Below are positions 1 to 10,168 of a stretch of 64,000 nucleotides of DNA, piece after piece. Each line of letters starts with the position of its first letter. The stretch's first letter is position 1. The DNA lies in contig JADHYV010000091.1 in the NCBI GenBank assembly GCA_027604705.1, positions 302 to 64,301 on the forward strand, read 5' to 3'. The stretch is from Allomyces arbusculus (Eukaryota; Blastocladiomycota; Blastocladiomycetes; Blastocladiales; Blastocladiaceae). The position numbers were made by a program, and so were the translations under genes. The notes below the pieces were generated by a model, which saw nothing but the letters and a program-made list of their open reading frames with translations, searched no databases and was not told the DNA's origin.

Positions 1-264
1 CGCCGTGCTCATGCAGGCCTACCGCTGGATCATTGACTCGCGCGACCACACGCGCGCCGAGCGTCTGGCCGCTCTGCAGGGCCCGTTCTCGGTGTTCCGG
101 TGCCACACGATCATGGTACGTTTTCGCTTACTTCTCCGAATGCCAATCGGCAGCCGTTCTGATTGCATTCCATCTTTCAACAGAACTGCGCGCGCACGTG
201 CCCGAAGGGCCTTAACCCTGGCCGCGCCATTGCCGAGATCAAGAAGATGATGGCCTCGTCGTAA
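1..264 (+). CDS. SDHB: Succinate dehydrogenase iron-sulfur subunit, C-terminal part
   Basis: Last part of SDHB/Sdh2, the three-cluster Fe-S subunit of respiratory complex II in the mitochondrial inner membrane. The 5' part lies outside the window. Exons 1..115 and 184..264 are joined over a 68-bp phase-0 intron (donor GTACGT, acceptor CAG). The spliced reading gives [11 protein letters not shown] then [20 protein letters not shown], which holds the cysteines ligating the 3Fe-4S and 4Fe-4S clusters and the conserved KGLNP segment. The protein ends MMASS. The same cysteine spacing occurs throughout the family, so the call is secure. It reads toward GMPPA on the same strand. Confidence 0.95.
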
Positions 265-815
265 ACGTCGCACTGTCCTTGGTCGCTGTCGCTCGCTGGA
301 CGTGGGCGTCGTGGTGCGGGTACGAGGGGCCGGTCCCGAACGTGGTGTGGCCCCGTATCGCTTGCCCTTGCCGCAACGTCTTGCTCCGGCGTGCGCGCAG
401 CGCGGTTGTGTTTTGGTTGGTTGGTCGCAAGTCGCTTCTTCTCTTTCTTTACCTCTCCCCCCCCGCGGTGGTTGGCGCCATTTCGTCAGACAAATACAGA
501 CCTGTAGCCCATATGGAACGAGAGGGAGAGCGGCACAACTTGCTGGGCGCTGACCAGTGTTGCCTTTGCTGTTTGCTGTCGTTTGTCAGTTTTCTGGGTC
601 CAAGGAGGCCCCAACACGTGGAGCGCGTCATGGGCCATTCCTTCACTGCTGCATCTCTTTCGCCACCGTCGCCACCATCGTCCAAAACCACTCCGTCGCG
701 ACAGCACGTCCCAACAGCGACCAGCAGCAACCTGCCGCACGACAGCACCAAGGACCACGCGCTCCACCTCCTCCACACTCCGCTCGTCGCGCCCGTGCCT
801 CCATCCACACCAACC
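265..815. other. Intergenic region SDHB-GMPPA
   Basis: About 550 bp between the SDHB stop and the GMPPA start. An open frame runs through it into GMPPA, but its upstream residues resemble nothing and GMPPA homology begins only after 816. CT-rich stretches near 445-470 and 650-700 may belong to the GMPPA promoter. No further gene seen. Confidence 0.6.
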
Positions 816-2422
816 ATGACCAGCAAACCCAGCGCGACGGCCACGCCGTCCCCGGCCCCTGCCGCGCCCGCCGTCACCATCACCCCGACCCCCACCACCG
901 CACCCGCTGCTCCGCAGGGCCCCATCAAGGCTGTGATCCTCGTGGGCGGCCCCTCGCGCGGGACCCGTTTCCGCCCGCTCTCGCTCAACGTGCCCAAACC
1001 GCTTTTCCCCATCGCAAACCAACCACTCCTCTACCACCATCTCGCGGCACTCGCCGACGTGCCCGGCCTGCGCGACGTGGCCCTGATCGGATTCTTTGAA
1101 GACGCCGTCTTTGCGCCCTTCCTCGACCGCGTGCACCTTGACTTCCCGACGCTGAACGTGCGGTACCTGCGCGAATACCAAGCGCTCGGCACCGCCGGCG
1201 GAATCTTCCATTTCCGCGACGAACTGCTGCGTGGCAACCCGCGGTACCTGTTCGTGTTGCATTCGGACATTGTCTCGAGTTTCCCGCTGCAGCAAATGGT
1301 CGCCGCGCACGCGGCCCGCCCACAGGGTGCGCTGTGCACGATGTTGGCGACGCGAGTCCCCGCCGAGACGACGCAGCGGTACGGGTGCATCGTGGCGGCC
1401 GCTGATGGCCAGGTGTTGCACTACGTCGAGAAACCGGAATTCTACATTTCGGATTTGATCAATGGCGGCGTGTACCTGTTTGATACGGCCATTTTCAATG
1501 TCTTGGCGGAGATTCGGGCTGAAAAGGCTGCAGCCGCAGCAGCATTGGCGGCTGTCGAGTGGGCGAGTTCGCGCGACTCGTTGAGTTCGTACGACTCGGC
1601 ACCGTCGGCGGCGGGGGCCACGCAGTTGCGGCTCGAGCACGATGTGTTCAAGCAGTTGGCGGGGACGAAGAAGTTGTTTGCTTACGAGTCACATGAGATT
1701 TGGACGCAGTTGAAGTCAGCGACGTACGTACACGCATTGATGGGTGGGGAGTGCTGAGAGCCATGGATCTGACCGTTTGCCGACGTTGGATGCGGTTTTT
1801 AGCTCGGCGGTGCTCGCCAACACGCTCGTCTTGCAGCACAACAAGCGCCGCCGGTCGGCGAGTATCTGCGTCGAGTCGCTCAAGGGCCCGCAGGTTGTTG
1901 GCGCTGTCTCGATTCACCGGTCGGCACAGATTCATCCAACGGCTAAGGTGCGTCCCCAACGCGCTCTTGTCCTCTGCCTCTCACGCGAAAACTGACCGCA
2001 TGATGTCCGCTGTGCAGATTGGTCCCAACGTGTCGGTCGGCCCGCGCGCGACGGTCGGTCCGGGCGTGCGGATCAAGGACGCGATTATTCTCGACGGTGT
2101 CGACATCAAGGCGAACGCATGCATCCTGTCGTCGGTGATTGGGTGGAACTCCAAGGTCGGGAAATGGGCGCGCGTTGAGGGCACGCCGACTGAGGCGACC
2201 GCGACCAAGCTCATGGACCACGGGCACAAGACGCAGACGTCGACGGTCATTGGTATGTGGGTCTTGCGATTGGAAGGAAACATGAAGCCGCAAGGGAAAA
2301 CTGACAGCGCGTTTTGGCTAGGCCACGAGGTGACGATCGCCGACGAAGTGATTATTCGCAACTGCATTGTGTTGCCGCACAAGGAACTCAAGGCCTCCTA
2401 CCGCGACGATATTTTGCTGTAA
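816..2422 (+). CDS. GMPPA: Mannose-1-phosphate guanylyltransferase, alpha-type (GMPPA-like)
   Basis: Nucleotidyltransferase-like protein of GDP-mannose metabolism; in animals GMPPA is a regulatory partner of the catalytic GMPPB. Exons 816..1723, 1761..1947, 2018..2252 and 2322..2422 give 476 aa. After about 32 low-complexity residues comes the signature AVILVGGPSRGTRFRPLS with VPKPLFPIANQPLLYH, then LHSDIVSSFPL and VEKPEFYISDLINGGVYLF. The C-terminal half has left-handed beta-helix hexapeptides (ISIHRSAQIHPTAK-type and IGPNVSVGPRATVGPGVRIK). The end matches GMPPA rather than GMPPB in length and spacing. Start chosen at the ATG just before the homologous region. The first intron is only 37 bp and its boundaries are the least certain. 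Cytosolic. Confidence 0.92.
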
Positions 2423-2529
2423 ATTGGGAGGGCTGTTGCAGCGTGTCGGAAGAGAAGGAATATCAGTCAAGTAGCTCTCTGCCCTGATCCCCAAAATGCC
2501 ATCCAACATTGCGGTACTAGTATTACCTG

Positions 2530-3710
2530 TTATAGATCGCTCAAATACGACAACCCGCCCTCGTCGCTGCCCACCTCCGCGTCACTCTCCACCCCGTCGC
2601 TATCCTCGTCGCTGCTGACCAGCAGCGGGAAAATGATTCTGCGACACCTGGCCGACCCACATCGGCACCGAAACGAGAGATCACCCATCCTGGTCCTTGC
2701 ACCGGCAGGCAGTTCCGGTCCACCCTCGTAGTCAAAACACAGCGGCTCGTAAGCGGCGATATCGCGGCGCGCAAAAAACGCAATCCGGTAGAGCCCCTCA
2801 TCGACGAGGGAGTCGAATCGCACCGCCACGACGAGCAGGTTCGGATCACATCTGTTCCCGTTCACACATCAGTTCACTTGTCCACCCGAACGCACCACGG
2901 GTAGTACACGTACGCATGGTTCAAGAACCGTGCGACATTCCCCACCTCTTCTGCATCCACGACCAGCATCGGCCGCGTCTCCCACCCGACCCCACGCCCT
3001 TCATCCAAATCCAGCGCAAATTCGTACCGGCCCTCGACGCCACTGCCACACTCGTCCTCGGCCACGACCCGGCCCAGATACTGCATCACGAATTCGCCTT
3101 TTTCCACGTCCCGTTTCGCGCGCACGCCCCACCCAACCGCATCATCCCAGATCACTTCCACCGGCACTTGCGATCCGCGCTGGACGACACGGTTCGCGCA
3201 GAACGGACCGCACTTGCACCGCGCTGTGCACTCGAGCACATGTAACGTGCGCAGTGCGTCGTGCGGGAGGCCCAGCACGTCGCGTAGTCGGCCGGTGGGG
3301 GTGTACGCCATGGTCGTGCCGTGCGGCGCGTAATAGGCGTCGCCGGCAGCCGTGCATGAGCATGGAGACGTGGGGGATGCGCAGGTGCCTCTCGCAAAGG
3401 AGCAGGCGGGGAGAGCAGTGACGGGTGGGAGGAAGGCTGACGCGCGCGGGGAGTAGAGGAGCGTCGAAGTATAGGTGAAGGCGCGCGGCGGGAAGACCGT
3501 GCTCGGTGTGATGGAAGCGCGGTCGAGGGAAATGAGGCCTGACGGGTCCTTGGCGAGTTCCGCGGAGAAGGAGGCGAGGGCTACGCGCGGAGAGCATTAG
3601 TCAGTGCGTGAAAATGAGGCAGACTGGTGATCACATCATGATACACGCACTATGTCGTCGAATGCGCAATACGGGGTCTCCACGATCAGGTCTAGCAGAA
3701 TCTGGCTCAT
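2530..3710 (-). CDS. SUV39/Clr4/Dim-5-type histone H3K9 methyltransferase
   Basis: SET-domain lysine methyltransferase for H3K9, marking heterochromatin. Exons on the minus strand 3710..3647, 3580..2914 and 2851..2530 give 350 aa. Pre-SET cysteines are visible (PACSFARGTC, SPCSC, LECTARCKCGPFCANR), then the SET core with GWGVRAKRDVEKGEFVMQYLG. Splicing out the last intron restores RFLNHACDPNL, the catalytic NHxCxPN block, followed by LCFDYEG and a post-SET CRCGSARC cluster. Length and lack of a chromodomain resemble Neurospora Dim-5 (331 aa) more than Clr4. The start ATG lies in a 64-bp first exon with an in-frame stop upstream, so it is the first possible start unless another exon exists. 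The first-exon junction is the least certain part. Confidence 0.88.
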
Positions 3711-4501
3711 GATCCGATGGTGAATTCCGCGATTTAGTGCGACCAGGCAGGCTGACCACCCTGCTCAAGGCCTCAATCAGTACTCTTGTCGTCGCTGTGC
3801 GCGTCTTCTCCACCGTGTCGCGTGTCGTCGAGCGGCGATTCAAGCTTGCGCCGTTGTCGCGAGCCCGAAGCATCGTATTCGGACTGAATCGTTGCAGCCG
3901 TCGTGAAGCGGTTCAAGTCGGGTCTGCTCGGCGTCATACCCCCGAGGTTGCGCGGCATCGGTTTGCTCGTCTTTCGACATAGGTTGTCCGATACGAGCTT
4001 GCACGTTTTGCGGCCGAGGTTGCGTGGTATGGGTTTGCTCGTTTTGCGGCATCGGTTGAGCGACGCAAGCTTGATCGTCTTGCGGCTTAGGTTGCGCGGA
4101 ATGACTTGAGCATCGGTGGACATGGTTTTTGGTCGTCTTGCTGCCAGTCGTGAGCGTGACAAAATCATGAAGATCGGTATGCGCTGCAGGCGGAAGAGGA
4201 GGAGGTATTCATGCTGGAAGCTGTCGGCTGCAGCCTGCAAGCGAAAGTGAAAGATGGCATTGGTGAACTGTCATCGCATCGCAATCAAAATCACGCGAGC
4301 GCGTAACGACGCCTGGATCCCAGCATACTTGTCCTCCGTTCTGCCGACTGCAGGTTTGGGACAGCTGCCCGACGACGTTCGGCAAAGACAGAACCCATCG
4401 AAACCAATATGATCGCCAAGTCCAATCGCGTGTCGCCGCGTCCATATTCCAGTCTCTCCGCCATCCTCGTCCCCTCTCCTCATGTCCATCCTTTACACGC
4501 T
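3711..4501. other. Intergenic region between the SET gene and Ena/VASP
   Basis: About 790 bp upstream of the SET gene and downstream of Ena/VASP, both on the minus strand. It holds a 72-bp tandem repeat (separate entry). A minus-strand frame 4240..3773 (155 codons) stays open through the repeat but has no recognisable domain and does not join the SET start in frame. Confidence 0.5.
3944..4105. repeat. 72-bp tandem repeat, about 2.25 copies
   Basis: Units start at 3944, 4016 and 4088, exactly 72 bp apart; the third copy is only about 17 bp. Each unit begins with a variant of AGGTTGCGCGGCAT and holds internal sub-repeats of the kind TTTGCTCG and TTGCGGC. The period is a multiple of three and both strands keep open frames through it (on the minus strand a 24-residue unit with RNLGRKTCKL- and CRKTSKPMP-like segments). 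Diverged copies differ mostly by substitutions, not indels. Confidence 0.8.
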
Positions 4502-6085
4502 TCAAAGCCCCTCCATCAACTTCTCCGCCCGCATTGCTGCACGAATCTCATCCATCAACTCAGTCTTGAACGTGGCCAGTTCGGCACGCACGACCTCGGC
4601 AATCATCGTCTTCCACTCGTCCGATCCAGGCGCCGGACCCGCCAACGCCGCCGCGGGACCCGGCGACGCCGTGCGCGGCCCAAGCGATCCAGCCGCCGAC
4701 ACACTGCCGTTCCGCGATGCTGGCACCGGCACCGGCCCCGTCGAACCTTTTCCCGGCGACGACGGCGCCGGCGCCGGCGGAGGCGGGACCGCCGGGCTCG
4801 TACTCCCACGGCGCGGTGCCGGCGCGCTGTCTCCACCGTTCCCGTTCGCAGGCGACGCGGCCGCGGCCGCACGCTTGTTCATGCGGCTCTGCATTTCCTC
4901 GAACATCGACATCCCGCCGCCGGCTTTCTTGGGCGCCGGAGCAGCGATCGCAGGTGCCCCGGCTGCAGGTGCCGCACTGGGACCACCACCAGGCGGCGCG
5001 GGGATCTTGGGCTCGTCGCCGGTCGGCGGCGCCGACTTGCGCAGCTTGACTTGCCCTAGCGCGGCCGAGAGTTCGTTGCCACCGCCGCCACTACAGCCGT
5101 CGTCGCTACCACCGCCACCGGCGCCGATGCCGACGGGGGGAGGTGGTGGTGGAGGAGGAGGAGGAGGGCCGCCACCACCAGGCGGACGCGGTGCTGTGGG
5201 GGCCGCGGGCGGTGGGGGAGGAGGAGGCGCGCCTCCAGGCGGTGCAGGTGGACGCGGAGGATCATGTGCCGCTGGCGGGGGCGGTGGGGCGCCTCCGGGC
5301 GCGGGTGGGGGTGGAGGAGGGGGTGGAGAACCGCCAACAGGGGGAGGTGGTGGGGGAGGTGGGGGACCACCGCCCGCGGACTTCGCGACTGCTGGAGGTG
5401 CTGGCGGGGCCGGTGGAGCGGGAGGTGCCCCGGACGCTGCCTTGGGTGCCGTGGGCGGCGGCGGGGGTGGCGGAGCAGGACTGCCAGCGGGCTTGGGGGG
5501 AGCCGGCGGTGCAGGCGGTGCGGGGGGTGCGGCCGGCGGGGCCGGGGGCGCGGGAGGTGCCGGGGGAGCCTTGGTAGCGGGTGGGGGAGGCGGGGGCGCC
5601 GGGGCTGCAGGTGCTGCACGCGGCGCGGACGGTGCGGGCGGGGCTGCCGGTGCTGCCGGTGCCATGGGGGGTGGTGGCGGCGGGGGCGGCGGCATCGCGC
5701 TTGTCCCACCGCCACCGGCGGACGCGTTCTTGAGGAACGATCCGTCGAGCACTTGCCGGAGCTTGTCGGCAAACTCGCCGGCTTCCTTGGCATCGACAAA
5801 GTTGAACCCAAACGCGACGCGCGCACTCTTGTCCATGTACTGGTGGAACGTGGGCGACAAGTTCGAGTATGTGACTTGGCCCGCAGCGAGTGCCGCACCG
5901 GTGCCGTTGATGGGCGTGTTGAGCAGGCACTGGCGGTCGGGCGTGAAGGCAATGAACCGGAATGACGACGCTTGCGCGTGGTAGTAGACGTCGACAAAGA
6001 CGGCGGATGGGGCCAGCGGCGCCCATTGCCCGTTGTCGGCGCGGAGCAGCTGCGCGCGCGCGCGCGCGACGCTCGTCTCGGTCAT
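4502..6085 (-). CDS. Ena/VASP family actin regulator
   Basis: Actin-filament elongation factor of the Ena/VASP family; single exon, 527 aa. The N-terminal EVH1 domain (about residues 1-115) begins METSVARARAQ-like as in VASP and contains VFVDVYYHAQASSFRFIAF and LSPTFHQYMDKSARVAFGFNF. A proline-rich stretch of more than 200 residues (runs of P6-P11, profilin/SH3 ligands) follows. Next come LGQVKLRKS (G-actin-binding, WH2-like), MSMFEEMQSRMNKR (F-actin-binding), and a C-terminal amphipathic helix (WKTMIAEVVRAELATF onward) where the tetramerisation coiled coil belongs. The start is the ATG directly before the EVH1 domain; the frame is open further upstream without homology. All parts of a complete Ena/VASP are present in order. 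Confidence 0.92.
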   Translation of the reverse strand: MTETSVARARAQLLRADNGQWAPLAPSAVFVDVYYHAQASSFRFIAFTPDRQCLLNTPINGTGAALAAGQVTYSNLSPTFHQYMDKSARVAFGFNFVDAKEAGEFADKLRQVLDGSFLKNASAGGGGTSAMPPPPPPPPPMAPAAPAAPPAPSAPRAAPAAPAPPPPPPATKAPPAPPAPPAPPAAPPAPPAPPAPPKPAGSPAPPPPPPPTAPKAASGAPPAPPAPPAPPAVAKSAGGGPPPPPPPPPVGGSPPPPPPPPAPGGAPPPPPAAHDPPRPPAPPGGAPPPPPPPAAPTAPRPPGGGGPPPPPPPPPPPVGIGAGGGGSDDGCSGGGGNELSAALGQVKLRKSAPPTGDEPKIPAPPGGGPSAAPAAGAPAIAAPAPKKAGGGMSMFEEMQSRMNKRAAAAASPANGNGGDSAPAPRRGSTSPAVPPPPAPAPSSPGKGSTGPVPVPASRNGSVSAAGSLGPRTASPGPAAALAGPAPGSDEWKTMIAEVVRAELATFKTELMDEIRAAMRAEKLMEGL

Positions 6086-7170
6086 GGTAGATGCGGGGAC
6101 GCGTGAACGTGGCCGATCTGTTCGGTGGAGGGAGGTGGAGGAGGGCAGTTGCCGGGTCAGCTCGTCTCCGTTTGCCCACGATCGGCCCACTGCACTCGCA
6201 CCACCCGCTGCGTCTGCTCGTACAAAACAAAACGCACGATTGTCAGAGTCTTGCCCTTGATCCGAGCTCGTGCGACCTGGCTTGCTACGCAGCAAATGGA
6301 CGTGACGCTGCCGGCCGACACACGTACAGGCGAGCAGGTGTCCGGATCGTTGGACAGCGCTCGCCGTTGGCAGAGAGCGGCTGGTATCGGCGCGTGAAGT
6401 GTTGCGATTGCAATGCAGGAAGTGGCGGGCCCTTCCCCGCGCTGGAGCCAGGGCAGCAGCGGAGCGGCCGGTCAAGTTGTCGACGGCGGAGCAGGAGCGC
6501 GAAACGGGGCCGGCGCGCCTTGTTCAGCCAAATCACAACGCGTCTCGCGCAATGATCACGTCGTGTCTCCCGCCGAGCAGGCTGCAGCACCCTCCTTGCC
6601 CGCCAGCGCATCGACGCCTTGAACCGCGGCGTCGACGTCCCGCCCAACCCCGTTCACTTGTCCTCTTGTTCCCCCGTTCGACCGTCGCGTTGGTCTTCGC
6701 CGGCGTTGACGAGGGATGGTTGGTTGTTGGGTTGCGAGAAAATAATTGTAAGTCCAGATTTGGGGCACAATCGAGCTTGACCTGAACGTTGGCCGTCCAT
6801 TTGTTTGCTTCAACTGGTAAAAAGTACAGATCAAGCCCGTTCTCATTTTCTCCACCCTTTCTCCGCCCACGTCCTCGTTTGCTTATCATAGCGTTGCCAA
6901 GAGTGGAACGAAAATTCGTCACACAAGGTGGTCCCCTGTTAAGGAATGCCTGCCTACCAGCCGGCTCTGGCGCGGATTGCTTTGATTGTGACAGCCAATG
7001 AGCACCATGCAGTAGCCGGGCACAATCGCAAGCGATTGGATACAAGAAACAATATATTTAGAACGCTGAAAGGGAAAAATGAACGGCAGCAGCAACGACT
7101 TTGCTGGCTGCCACACAGACAATATTCACGCCAAACTGTGCGCCTAATCCACAACAAAGTACTCAACGTG

Positions 7171-7407
7171 CTAATGGATCACTTGGCGCAGCTTGCCCTC
7201 AAGTTCCTCCCAGCTCACTTGATTGTCCTGAATCGGCTTGCCGTTGCGGTCCATGCACTTGAGCTCAGCGTGGCGCATTGCGCGTGCCATGCAGTCGTTG
7301 ATGTCATCTGGTTCGCACTGCGCAATACGGTCGAGCAGGCCGGCATTGTCGTGCGGGTTTGGTGACAAACGAAGCCGTGCGAAGTCGGGGCAGACAGGCA
7401 GCGCCAT
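7171..7407 (-). CDS. Possible small protein or terminal exon, unknown
   Basis: A 78-codon minus-strand frame beginning MALPVCPDFARL and ending EELEGKLRQVIH. The sequence looks protein-like (acidic and helical, four spaced cysteines, segment DDINDCMARAMRHAELKC), unlike the repetitive translations around it. A good acceptor (CCCCACAG) lies just before the ATG, so this could be the last exon of a longer gene; no upstream exon was convincing. I do not recognise a family. Confidence 0.25.
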   Translation of the reverse strand: MALPVCPDFARLRLSPNPHDNAGLLDRIAQCEPDDINDCMARAMRHAELKCMDRNGKPIQDNQVSWEELEGKLRQVIH

Positions 7408-7874
7408 GCGCTGTGGGGACACAAGTGGCTTCAGGCGCAAGGTGCTGACACAAACAGGCAGAGGAGAAGGGCGGGGGAAGCCCAGGCTCAGCAAGAGGCA
7501 CAGGTGATCGTAAGTGTCCTGTTTCGCCACAAAGCTAGCAGTGCACAAACGGCCTGGAGGCAGGAGCGAACCGAAAAGGAACGCCACGGATAGCTCGCGA
7601 AGCGTCTCCACCCGTCAAACTCTCCCGCATATCGTTCCCAAGTGCACTGGTCGTGCGGAACGATGCGTTCCGTCTTGCTCGCTTTGCGCAAAGGCGTGCG
7701 CGTTGCGGTCGTACTTCAAACGTCGCGCCGACAGAAAGAGAAAATGGGGCCCGCACGCACCTGTCGTCAGAGAGGACAGCCGTTTCGCGCGTGGGACCTG
7801 GGCGGGCGGCACTCGTTGCATGCCCTCGAAACCCGGACAAAATGTGCACGTCGACGTTGGCTGTGACGAAACTC

Positions 7875-8085
7875 TGAGCGACAGGGACGAGACACGTCAG
7901 CGGGCAGTTCTCTTCCAGTGGGGCAGGGCAGGCGTGCGCCTACATTCAACTCTGATGCTGACGATATAGACGAACAACATGCAAACCAACTGGTGGACAA
8001 CGAAAGGGAAAACAGTATGGACCTGAGCGACAGGGGCGAGACACATCAGCAGGCAGTTCTCTTCCAGTGGGGCAGGGCAGGCGTG
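7875..8085. repeat. 62-bp direct repeat, two copies 149 bp apart
   Basis: Copies at 7875-7936 and 8024-8085, both starting TGAGCGACAGGG and ending GGGGCAGGGCAGGCGTG, with about four substitutions and no indels. The intervening 87 bp are not repeated. Function unknown; consistent with a short segmental duplication in non-coding DNA. Confidence 0.85.
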
Positions 8086-8779
8086 TGCAAAGGACACCCT
8101 CCCGTGGGCCACCAGCTCTCTTGAACTTGCCCCACGACGTGCTTGCTGCCGCTCAGGGGAACACAACAAACAGCAGAGAGGCCTTGGCCCTCAGCAGCGC
8201 ACACGTCATCAACAGTGGTGGCTGCGAACCGTTTCCGCGCGCTAGCCTCCACACGTGCGACAGCGTCGTGGGGCGTATTGGCCACCACCCGCCATGCTGC
8301 TGAGGCGAGAAAGAGTGAAGAGGGAATGACGAGAACAGCAAGGTGGGCGACAGTGGCCGCCATCGGCTCGGCCCAAAGAGAAGGGGAGAGGGGAGGCAAA
8401 GGAAGCCAACGCTGGTGACCACTGGTTGGAATCGCGCGCGACCATGTCGAGCGCCTGTGGACAGTGGTCCGTCACGCTGGTCCTAGCATGGGACCAGGAC
8501 GAGGTGCGCCAGCTTCAGCGACGCCACACTTCAGCGGGCGCGATCAACTCGCGCGGAAGAAGGGGCCGACTCCCATTGCTGCGGCCGGGCGCGGTGAGGC
8601 GGCAGAGAATGGTGACGAGGACGGAAAGGTGGGTGCGCGGAACGTTGCGTAGCGACGACGGCAGTCCCGATGGAGAGAGGACCGGAGGCGGTCGTGACAG
8701 GCCGCAAACAGCAGCCTGAGGTCGTGGCATATTTACGCGGGCAGAAGCACAGCAGGAGGTGTGCAAGAAAATGAAAGGA

Positions 8780-8904
8780 AAAGGATCATGCCTGCCAGGG
8801 AGTGAACCACGGGTGTGAGCAAGGTCGGGTTTGAACCGGCAACCTCAACTCAGTGGCCGGGAGTCAGTGATCAGCCCTGGTCGCTCAAACCATTGCTGAC
8901 CAGA
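8780..8904 (-). repeat. tRNA-like Pol III element (possible tRNA-derived SINE)
   Basis: Read on the minus strand from 8904: an A-box-like TGGTTTGAGCG and, 55 nt later, GGTTCAAACCC, an exact fit to the B-box consensus. The segment following the T-arm cannot pair with the 5' end to make an acceptor stem, so it is not a functional tRNA. Downstream the strand becomes T-rich with a TTTT run near 8780, a possible terminator. Spacing suits a tRNA with a long variable arm or a tRNA-derived SINE head. One copy only in this window. Confidence 0.4.
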
Positions 8905-10044
8905 TCCGAATCCTGCTGCCAAGCACCATCAGGACCATTGAGAGCGCTGTCTGACGGTGGCCCTGCGACAGCGTGAGTTGATGATGCAGTCACACGCAAT
9001 ATGAAATGCGTGCATCACAAAGCTGGTTCCAGCTACCACATGGAGCAAAGGCCACATCTTGACCAAGTGGTAGAATGCAATTGCAGCTGCCTGTGTTGGG
9101 TATTGCGCCCACAGTCACTCAATCCATTAAAGGACATGAGCGAGCAAATACTCAGCCATTTTAATGCTCTGCAACTCATTGAGGTCTGGTTGCGCTCCAG
9201 ATAATTTGGCAATCGTTCTCAAGGAGTTGGCCTGAGTGCCCTCTGGTTACCAATACATACTGCACTCTTGGCCAATGACCATAATCTGCTCCTTCTGGTT
9301 CAAGTCGTACAGAGAGACGTTGTCCAGATTAAATCTTCCAGTGCGCCGACATGCATGAGATGCATGCGATGGAAGTGGAGGTGGTCAATCATGGTGTATG
9401 GGGTGTTGACAATGTACAAGTGCACTGCCTTGTCATCCATGCCTTCATGTTAGGCCACTGGTCAATGGGGAACCAGTACCCAGCCAGCGACTTGATTTGT
9501 CGCTTGGGGAACTGGTAACAGAGGCGAGCTCAGGTAACGCTTGTCAAGCAGTGGATAACATATTGGACTGGGTCATCATGGTTGTCACCTGTTTGTGAGA
9601 GTCAGACAGTTGCAGCCTCAAGGTTGCAACTGCAGCATCACCTTGATGAACACTCGCAGCAAATGCCTTTTTGGTCCGTTTGCATCATTAGTTGGTAGTG
9701 GGCAGGTTGCAACACAGCGACTCTCAGTGGAGAGAAAGAGTGCAAGAGGGGTGTGCAGGGGTGATGTACCTTTGTGCTGCATTGTTCAATTGGTTTGCTG
9801 GTGAGCAAGCCCAGTCTCATTTTCTCCACCCTCGCCCACCCGGTTTGACTGAGCCAATGGGGAGGCAATTGAAGAATCCATACCCAAGGCGCTTACTATT
9901 CTCATTTGTCACTTGGAATGTGACACGAATGTGGCACATAGCCAATTTTTTCCAAGTTGCGGGCAGCATGGTGTTGTGCATCAAGCAGGTCAGAAGTGTG
10001 TCATGCACACGACCAGCAAGACATCCATATTTTCAAGTGAGGCG

Positions 10045-10168
10045 ACCCAGGCTGCACTGGCCAGACCTGGACCCGACCTGGATGAAACGGGAGCTGGGTC
10101 GGGTCAAGGTCAGCAGACTCACCCGGACCTACATGAGACCTGGTCAAGACCTGGGCTTGTCTAGGCCA
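10045..10168 (+). repeat. Dispersed subtelomeric-type repeat, internal copy
   Basis: The sequence from CCCAGGCTGCACTGG to CTTGTCTAGGCC is a diverged reverse-complement copy of 63252-63376 beside the telomere. Shared blocks in order include GCTGCACTGGC(C/T)AGACC, TGGACCCGAC, GATGAAAC/GCTGAAAC, GGTCAGCAG, CATGAGAC and GTCTAGGCC. Rich in GACCTG/GGGTC words. Non-coding. Confidence 0.8.

Noticed and set aside
4482-5984. Long plus-strand Gly/Ala-rich frame opposite Ena/VASP
   Set aside because: It is the complement of the polyproline coding stretch (CCN codons read as NGG); the minus strand has complete EVH1 and EVH2 features.
6053-6068. (GC)n microsatellite as a non-coding feature
   Set aside because: It lies inside the Ena/VASP coding region and encodes an Ala-Arg run at the start of the EVH1 domain.
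8800-8904. Functional tRNA gene
   Set aside because: A- and B-box are present but no acceptor stem forms and the anticodon arm is unclear.
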